NCBI GenBank assembly: GCA_028285685.1
Contig: JANQOR010000041.1
Coordinates: 248,001 to 312,000 of the forward strand
Origin: Cyclobacteriaceae bacterium
GTDB lineage: Bacteria; Bacteroidota; Bacteroidia; Cytophagales; Cyclobacteriaceae
DNA length: 64,000 nt
Direction: 5' to 3'
The translations under genes were made by a program, and so were the position numbers. Each line of letters starts with the position of its first letter. Positions within the stretch are counted from its first letter, which is position 1. Positions 59,827 to 64,000 of this stretch are shown piece after piece. The notes beneath the pieces are model-generated. The model saw only the letters and a list, made by a program, of their open reading frames with translations. It made no database searches and was not told the origin of the DNA.

Positions 59827-60933
59827 ATGAAAACCAAGATCGTTATTGCTAATGTTCTTAAACCCGTAGATGACGTCCGGACCTTCCAGAAAATTGCACA
59901 ATCGATAGCGAAAGCAAACAAATATCACATTAATATCATAGGAAATGGCGGGAAAAAAGAGAGCATTCAGTCAGACATTACATTTCATCCACATTTTGTC
60001 TCAAAACAATCAGTCCTGCAAAGACTTAAGATCAGAGCCCAAGTTTTAAGAAAGATATTCAGACTTGACCCATCAATATTAATTATACAAACACATGAAT
60101 TACTATTCATTTCTCTCACTCACAAGCTATTAAAAGGCAGCAAAGTCATTTATGACGTTCGAGAAGATTACAAAAAGAATATCCAATTTTTGAGTCCATT
60201 ACCTGGAACTCTTCGCTTCGTTCTAGCAAAATTCATCCGGCTTAAAGAAAGTGTGTGTGTTCCGTTTATTGACCAATTTTGGTTAGCTGAGAAATGCTAC
60301 TCATATGAAATCGGTTTCACCAACAAGAAGTCTTTTATTATTGAGAATAAAGCATTGCATATTAGTCGCAGTCGAAAGGATTCTCCAACCCTAACCTGCC
60401 TCTTTAGTGGAACGATTTCCAGGTATGGCGGAGTGTTTCAAGCCATTGAGGCTTTTAGAAAAATAAAAAAGCAAACCCCTGAGGCGCACCTCAAAATTGT
60501 GGGACAATGTCATGATCAGCAGGTAGTCGAAGACCTTCGAGAAGCTCAAAACAATGATTCAGCAATCCAATTATCAATATCTGAACACTCAGTACCCCAC
60601 AACCAAATCGTTGAACAGATATTTAGCAGTACCCTCGGATTGATCGCTTATCAACCCAATGAGGTTAATAGGAATAAATTACCTACCAAACTTTATGAGT
60701 ATTCCAGGTACGGTCTTCCGTACTTGATCCAGCAGGATACAGCATGGGAGCAAAAAGCCAAAGAGCTTGGAGGTGCAATTCCAATCGATTATAACTCCCC
60801 AAATGTTCCTTTCATACTTGATCAGGTCAAAAATTTAGAACATCTGTTTCCAGGTAAATATCCGGATAATGAAATGTGGGAGTCTCAGGAGGAGATACTA
60901 TATACCTCTTTGAATACTTTGCTCAATAATTAG
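59827..60933 (+). CDS. Glycosyltransferase (GT4-like)
   Basis: A 368-residue GT-B glycosyltransferase. N-terminal VIANVLKPVDDVRTFQKI near 6 and YDVREDY near 112 are typical of polysaccharide GT4 enzymes; the C-terminal half has SGTISRYGGVFQAIEAFRKI near 197 and LPTKLYEYSRYGLPYL near 296-311 as donor-binding site. The acceptor is unknown. No other polysaccharide genes lie beside it. Confidence 0.82.
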   Translation: MKTKIVIANVLKPVDDVRTFQKIAQSIAKANKYHINIIGNGGKKESIQSDITFHPHFVSKQSVLQRLKIRAQVLRKIFRLDPSILIIQTHELLFISLTHKLLKGSKVIYDVREDYKKNIQFLSPLPGTLRFVLAKFIRLKESVCVPFIDQFWLAEKCYSYEIGFTNKKSFIIENKALHISRSRKDSPTLTCLFSGTISRYGGVFQAIEAFRKIKKQTPEAHLKIVGQCHDQQVVEDLREAQNNDSAIQLSISEHSVPHNQIVEQIFSSTLGLIAYQPNEVNRNKLPTKLYEYSRYGLPYLIQQDTAWEQKAKELGGAIPIDYNSPNVPFILDQVKNLEHLFPGKYPDNEMWESQEEILYTSLNTLLNN

Positions 60934-60989
60934 AAAAATCTGATTATCAATTATTTATGTACTTGTAAAAAGTTAAGCTTAAATTTATT

Positions 60990-61005
60990 TTTAGACTAAT
61001 CTAAA
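60990..61005. promoter_or_regulatory. Palindromic operator of the metal-uptake operon
   Basis: TTTAGACTAATCTAAA is a near-perfect palindrome (TTTAGA, CTAA, TCTAAA) of the kind bound by DtxR/MntR repressors. It sits just upstream of the -7 element at 61014-61021 and so could block RNA polymerase. Autoregulation by the first gene of the operon is likely. Confidence 0.6.
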
Positions 61006-61013
61006 AAATATAT

Positions 61014-61021
61014 TAGCTTTG
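61014..61021 (+). promoter_or_regulatory. Candidate -7 element of the metal operon
   Basis: TAGCTTTG matches TAnnTTTG and ends 4 nt before the ATG at 61026, so the message would be leaderless or nearly so. Confidence 0.45.
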
Positions 61022-61025
61022 CTGT

Positions 61026-61700
61026 ATGATTCAGAGTCTAAGTCTAACCGAGGAGAATTATCTAAAGGCAATTTACCACTTATCTGGCAATGGAAAGGAA
61101 AGTGTGAATACCAATGCATTAGCAGAGAGCATGAATACAACTCCCGCTTCGGTTAATGACATGATGAAAAAACTTTCCAATAAAAACCTCATTGGCTACA
61201 AGAAGTACAAGGGGGCAACCCTCCTACCCGACGGTAAAAATTCAGCTCTACGAGTAATTAGAAAACATCGACTTTGGGAAGTATTCCTGGTCCAGAAACT
61301 AAATTTCAAATGGGACGAGGTGCATGAAATTGCAGAGCAGCTAGAACATATAAAGTCTCCGTTACTGGTCGAACGTCTAGACACCTTCTTAGGCCACCCC
61401 ACCATAGACCCGCATGGAGATCCTATTCCTGATGCTAACGGTCATATCAAGGAGGTAGTGAAAGCTCCGATTTCAGAACTAGAACAAGGAGCTGTTGGTA
61501 TACTTGTGAATGTAAGCAATGATGATCCAGCCCTACTTCAGCATTTGGATAAGTTAAAAATTAGCCTTGGTTCAAGAATTGAAGTGGTTGAGCGTTTAGA
61601 TTTCGACAGCTCTGTCTCAATCAAGGTCGATAATCAGAATACCCACTTTATATCAAACACTACTTCAGAATTTTTAATGCTTACTCTTACTGACAAATGA
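61026..61700 (+). CDS. DtxR/MntR-family metal-dependent repressor
   Basis: A 224-residue regulator. The N-terminal winged helix begins LTEENYLKAIYHLSG near 6 and has NTTPASVNDMMKKLSNKNLIGYKKYKG near 39-66; the dimerisation/metal domain has HEIAEQLEHIKSPLLVERLD near 98; and a C-terminal FeoA/SH3-like domain spans about 150-224. It should bind Mn2+, Fe2+ or Zn2+ and repress the following ABC genes. The start matches the family N-terminus. It overlaps the binding-protein gene by 4 nt. Confidence 0.92.
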   Translation: MIQSLSLTEENYLKAIYHLSGNGKESVNTNALAESMNTTPASVNDMMKKLSNKNLIGYKKYKGATLLPDGKNSALRVIRKHRLWEVFLVQKLNFKWDEVHEIAEQLEHIKSPLLVERLDTFLGHPTIDPHGDPIPDANGHIKEVVKAPISELEQGAVGILVNVSNDDPALLQHLDKLKISLGSRIEVVERLDFDSSVSIKVDNQNTHFISNTTSEFLMLTLTDK

Positions 61701-62611
61701 TTAGAACTTGTTTACATACCTTCCTTTTACTGGGATTAATTGTTTCATGCTCCTCCCCTGTGAAAACAGATACGGGTAAAATAAAAGTGGTCGCTACGAC
61801 AGGAATGCTCTACGACGCAGTCATGAATATTGGCGGTGACAAGATCGAGGCGGAGGCAATTATGGGACCTGGAGTAGATCCGCATCTCTACAAGGCGACC
61901 CAGGGAGACCTTTCCAAATTTAACCGTGCAGACGTCATTATTTACAATGGAATTCTTCTGGAGGGAAAAATGAGTGAAATTCTTGAAAAACTTGGAAGAC
62001 AAAAGCCAGTGTACGCTGTGGCAGAGTCAATTCCGGAAGAGATGTTATTGCCACTTGCCGGTTATGAAGATACATTTGATCCTCACGTTTGGTTTGATGT
62101 GAACCGATGGAGTATTGTAGTGAACGAGATAAACAAATCGCTGATTTCCGTCGACTCTGTAAATGCAGACCACTACGAGAGCAATGCGCAGAGTTACTTA
62201 AGTCAATTGGATTCACTTCATGCATTTGTGACTTCCAGAATTCAGGAAATTCCTAGGGAACGTCGTATACTAATCACAGCGCATGATGCATTTGGTTATT
62301 TCGGAGAGGCATATGGGATACAAGTAGAGGGCCTTCAGGGAATTTCAACGGTTGCTGATTTTGGCCTTAAAGACATCGCCAACATTATTGACATTATTAT
62401 AACCAACGACATCAAAGCGATCTTTGTTGAGACCAGTGTGTCTGAAAAATCAATTAATGCGGTGGTTACTGGATGCAAGGAAAAAGGACAAGATGTAAGC
62501 GTTGGCGGATATCTATATTCAGATGCTATGGGCGATTTCGGAACAGAGGAAGGTACCTACATCGGGATGTTCAGAAAGAATGTAAACACAATTGTAGAAG
62601 CGTTGAAGTAG
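61697..62611 (+). CDS. Metal ABC transporter substrate-binding lipoprotein
   Basis: A 304-residue cluster A-I (ZnuA/MntC-like) binding protein with lipobox Cys18 (GLIVSC). Metal ligands are His in GVDPHLYKATQGD near 60, His in FDPHVWFD near 130, His in TAHDAFGYFG near 196 and an acidic residue near 275. It lacks the His-rich loop of typical ZnuA, and its DtxR-type regulator suits Mn2+ or Fe2+ better than Zn2+; this is inference. Confidence 0.93.
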   Translation: MIRTCLHTFLLLGLIVSCSSPVKTDTGKIKVVATTGMLYDAVMNIGGDKIEAEAIMGPGVDPHLYKATQGDLSKFNRADVIIYNGILLEGKMSEILEKLGRQKPVYAVAESIPEEMLLPLAGYEDTFDPHVWFDVNRWSIVVNEINKSLISVDSVNADHYESNAQSYLSQLDSLHAFVTSRIQEIPRERRILITAHDAFGYFGEAYGIQVEGLQGISTVADFGLKDIANIIDIIITNDIKAIFVETSVSEKSINAVVTGCKEKGQDVSVGGYLYSDAMGDFGTEEGTYIGMFRKNVNTIVEALK

Positions 62612-62676
62612 TTGTGAATTGAGAATTTAGGAATTAGGAATTGATAATTGATAATCAAGGAAAGTACCGAGTAAAA

Positions 62677-63468
62677 ATGATCCAACAAGTTGAAAATCCC
62701 GCACTCGAGATTCATGATCTCACAGTTAGTTATGACAAGAAGCCCGTGTTGTGGGGGGTTGATCTCACTATTCCAACTGGTGCGCTTTGTGGCATTATTG
62801 GTCCTAATGGTGCGGGGAAGTCCACTCTGATCAAGTCAATCATGGATTTGATTCCGCTAAATTCCGGATACGTTAAGCTTTTCGACAAGGAACTTGATGA
62901 GGTTAGAAAAAAGATAAGCTATGTGCCTCAGCGAGAATCTGTTGACTGGGATTTCCCTGCTTCGGTTTTAGATGTGGTTACGATGGGAAGGTACGCTCAA
63001 CTCGGACTATTTAAGAGGCCGAGAAGAGCTGACAAAGATGCCGCCATGTCCGCATTGGAAATGGTGGGGATGGAGAAATATGCCAAAAGGCAAATTGCTC
63101 AACTTTCGGGAGGTCAGCAGCAGCGGGTATTTTTAGCAAGAGCCCTTACACAGAATGCAGAGATCTATTTTCTGGACGAGCCCTTCGCCGGCGTTGATGC
63201 AGCAACCGAAAAGGCGATCATTCAAATCTTAAAGAAACTATCAGCTGAAGGGAAGACCATTGTCGTAGTTCATCATGACTTACAGTCCGTGGAAACTTAC
63301 TTTGATTGGGTAATTCTGCTTAACCTCAGGCTGATTGGCTCAGGCCCAACTACTGAAGTTTTTACTCCTCAGCTGCTTGAGGAGACTTATGGAGGCAAAC
63401 TAACGCTTTTATCAGAGGTTGGTGACTTGGTGAAAAAAGGAGGATTCCATGCAAGAGAAAAACAGTAA
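62677..63468 (+). CDS. Metal ABC transporter ATP-binding protein
   Basis: A 263-residue ATPase: Walker A GPNGAGKST near 41, Q-loop VPQRESVDWDFP near 84, signature LSGGQQQRVFLARAL near 148, Walker B IYFLDEPFAGVD near 168 and the H-loop VVHHDL. ATG 62677 is taken as start; a TTG at 62641 adds no conserved residues. It powers the permease encoded next. Confidence 0.95.
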   Translation: MIQQVENPALEIHDLTVSYDKKPVLWGVDLTIPTGALCGIIGPNGAGKSTLIKSIMDLIPLNSGYVKLFDKELDEVRKKISYVPQRESVDWDFPASVLDVVTMGRYAQLGLFKRPRRADKDAAMSALEMVGMEKYAKRQIAQLSGGQQQRVFLARALTQNAEIYFLDEPFAGVDAATEKAIIQILKKLSAEGKTIVVVHHDLQSVETYFDWVILLNLRLIGSGPTTEVFTPQLLEETYGGKLTLLSEVGDLVKKGGFHAREKQ

Positions 63469-64000
63469 ATGGAAACACTGATCGAATTTTTCTCCTTTGA
63501 ATACCCCAACATTAAATATGTTGTATTTGGAACTATCCTGCTTTCCATTAGTTCTGCGGTAGTTGGATGTTTCACTTTTATCAAGAAAAAATCGCTAGTT
63601 GGAGACGTGGTTTCTCACGCGGTACTGCCAGGTATCTGTATCTCTTTTTTAGCCTCAGGCAGTAAGGACCCTTTTCTTTTAATTGTGGGCGCATTCGTTT
63701 CTGGCTGGATTTCGATTATCGTAATGGATGCCATTATTAAAAACACAAAGCTAAAAGAAGACGCTGCGACTGGTCTTTCACTTTCTGTATTCTTTGGTAT
63801 AGGTATTTTACTGATGACGTATATCCAACATTCAGGCAACGCTTCACAAAGTGGTTTGGACACATTCTTATTTGGAAAAGCTGCAGCACTGGTTGGAATG
63901 GACCTACTAGCATTTAGCATTATCGCGGTAATGGTTCTAATAGTTGTTTTCATTTTCTACAAAGAATTCAAGCTAATCTCCTTTGATCCCCAATTCGCCA
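63469..64000 (+). CDS. Metal ABC transporter permease, partial
   Basis: The first 177 codons of an ABC-3 family (ZnuB/MntB-like) permease, starting METLIEFFSFEY directly after the ATPase stop. At least four hydrophobic segments are visible, along with KKKSLVGDVVSHAVLPG near 39-56, a typical early motif, and LSVFFGIGILLM near 106. The 3' part lies beyond the window. Confidence 0.9.
   Translation, partial: METLIEFFSFEYPNIKYVVFGTILLSISSAVVGCFTFIKKKSLVGDVVSHAVLPGICISFLASGSKDPFLLIVGAFVSGWISIIVMDAIIKNTKLKEDAATGLSLSVFFGIGILLMTYIQHSGNASQSGLDTFLFGKAAALVGMDLLAFSIIAVMVLIVVFIFYKEFKLISFDPQFA

Noticed and set aside
62612-62676. Short GAATTAG/GAATTGA/GATAATT repeats before the ATPase gene
   Set aside because: Simple AT-rich sequence with imperfect units; no symmetry that suggests a site.

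Overview
The window looks like a chromosomal segment from a member of the Bacteroidota, most likely the Cytophagales. The evidence is a type IX secretion (T9SS) sorting domain on a giant FG-GAP protein, several promoter candidates matching the Bacteroidota -7 consensus TAnnTTTG, few strong Shine-Dalgarno sites, many short lipoprotein signals, and families typical of the phylum (GSCFA, DUF6048, LytTR/LytS pairs, TPR-HTH regulators). I see no phage structural genes, transposases, CRISPR arrays, tRNAs or rRNAs. Most of the window reads as a stable core genome with a few accessory-looking patches.

Layout. 1-3.5 kb: the start of ung, then apaG, a methyltransferase, a coiled-coil membrane protein and the ribosomal operon rpsF-rpsR-rplI with promoter and terminator. 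3.6-11.2 kb (minus strand): an accessory-looking block with a QueC-like PP-loop protein overlapping a SAM methyltransferase, a 1621-residue secreted protein with two sets of seven FG-GAP repeats, and a TIGR03032-family protein. 11.4-19.2 kb (plus): a secreted metallo-beta-lactamase-fold hydrolase, then a tightly packed run of GSCFA protein, YyaL-type thioredoxin-domain protein, priA, a lipoprotein and a DUF6048-like protein. 19.3-24.8 kb (minus): a secreted tail-fibre-like gene broken by one in-frame TGA, then the classical thrS-infC-rpmI-rplT operon headed by a TPR lipoprotein; infC appears to use a non-AUG start. 24.9-28.6 kb: an XRE-S24 self-cleaving repressor with a small partner gene and an inverted-repeat operator, a glycosyltransferase, a lipoprotein and an SGNH hydrolase. 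28.7-35.6 kb: DinB protein, D-aminoacylase-like amidohydrolase, MmcQ/YjbR protein and a tyrosine catabolic operon (hmgA, hppD, fahA, marR). 35.7-45.6 kb: a TPR-HTH regulator, a structured non-coding stretch, a thioredoxin, a class V aminotransferase, smc and an unusual lipid-anchored Ppx/GppA-like protein. 45.6-50.3 kb (minus): an Asp/Phe-repeat secreted protein, a UDG-family protein, a fatty-acid desaturase and a LytS/LytTR two-component pair. 50.5-64 kb: an acyl-CoA dehydrogenase behind a 25-bp duplicated promoter segment, a conserved protein of unknown function, Na+-coupled transporters, dapD, a glycosyltransferase, and a metal-uptake operon (DtxR/MntR regulator, binding protein, ATPase, permease) cut by the window end.

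Genes that clearly work together: S6-S18-L9; ThrRS-IF3-L35-L20; HmgA-HppD-FahA, which takes 4-hydroxyphenylpyruvate to fumarate and acetoacetate; LytS-LytTR; and the metal ABC operon with its own palindromic operator over the promoter. Functional statements rest on motif recognition by eye. No database search was run.
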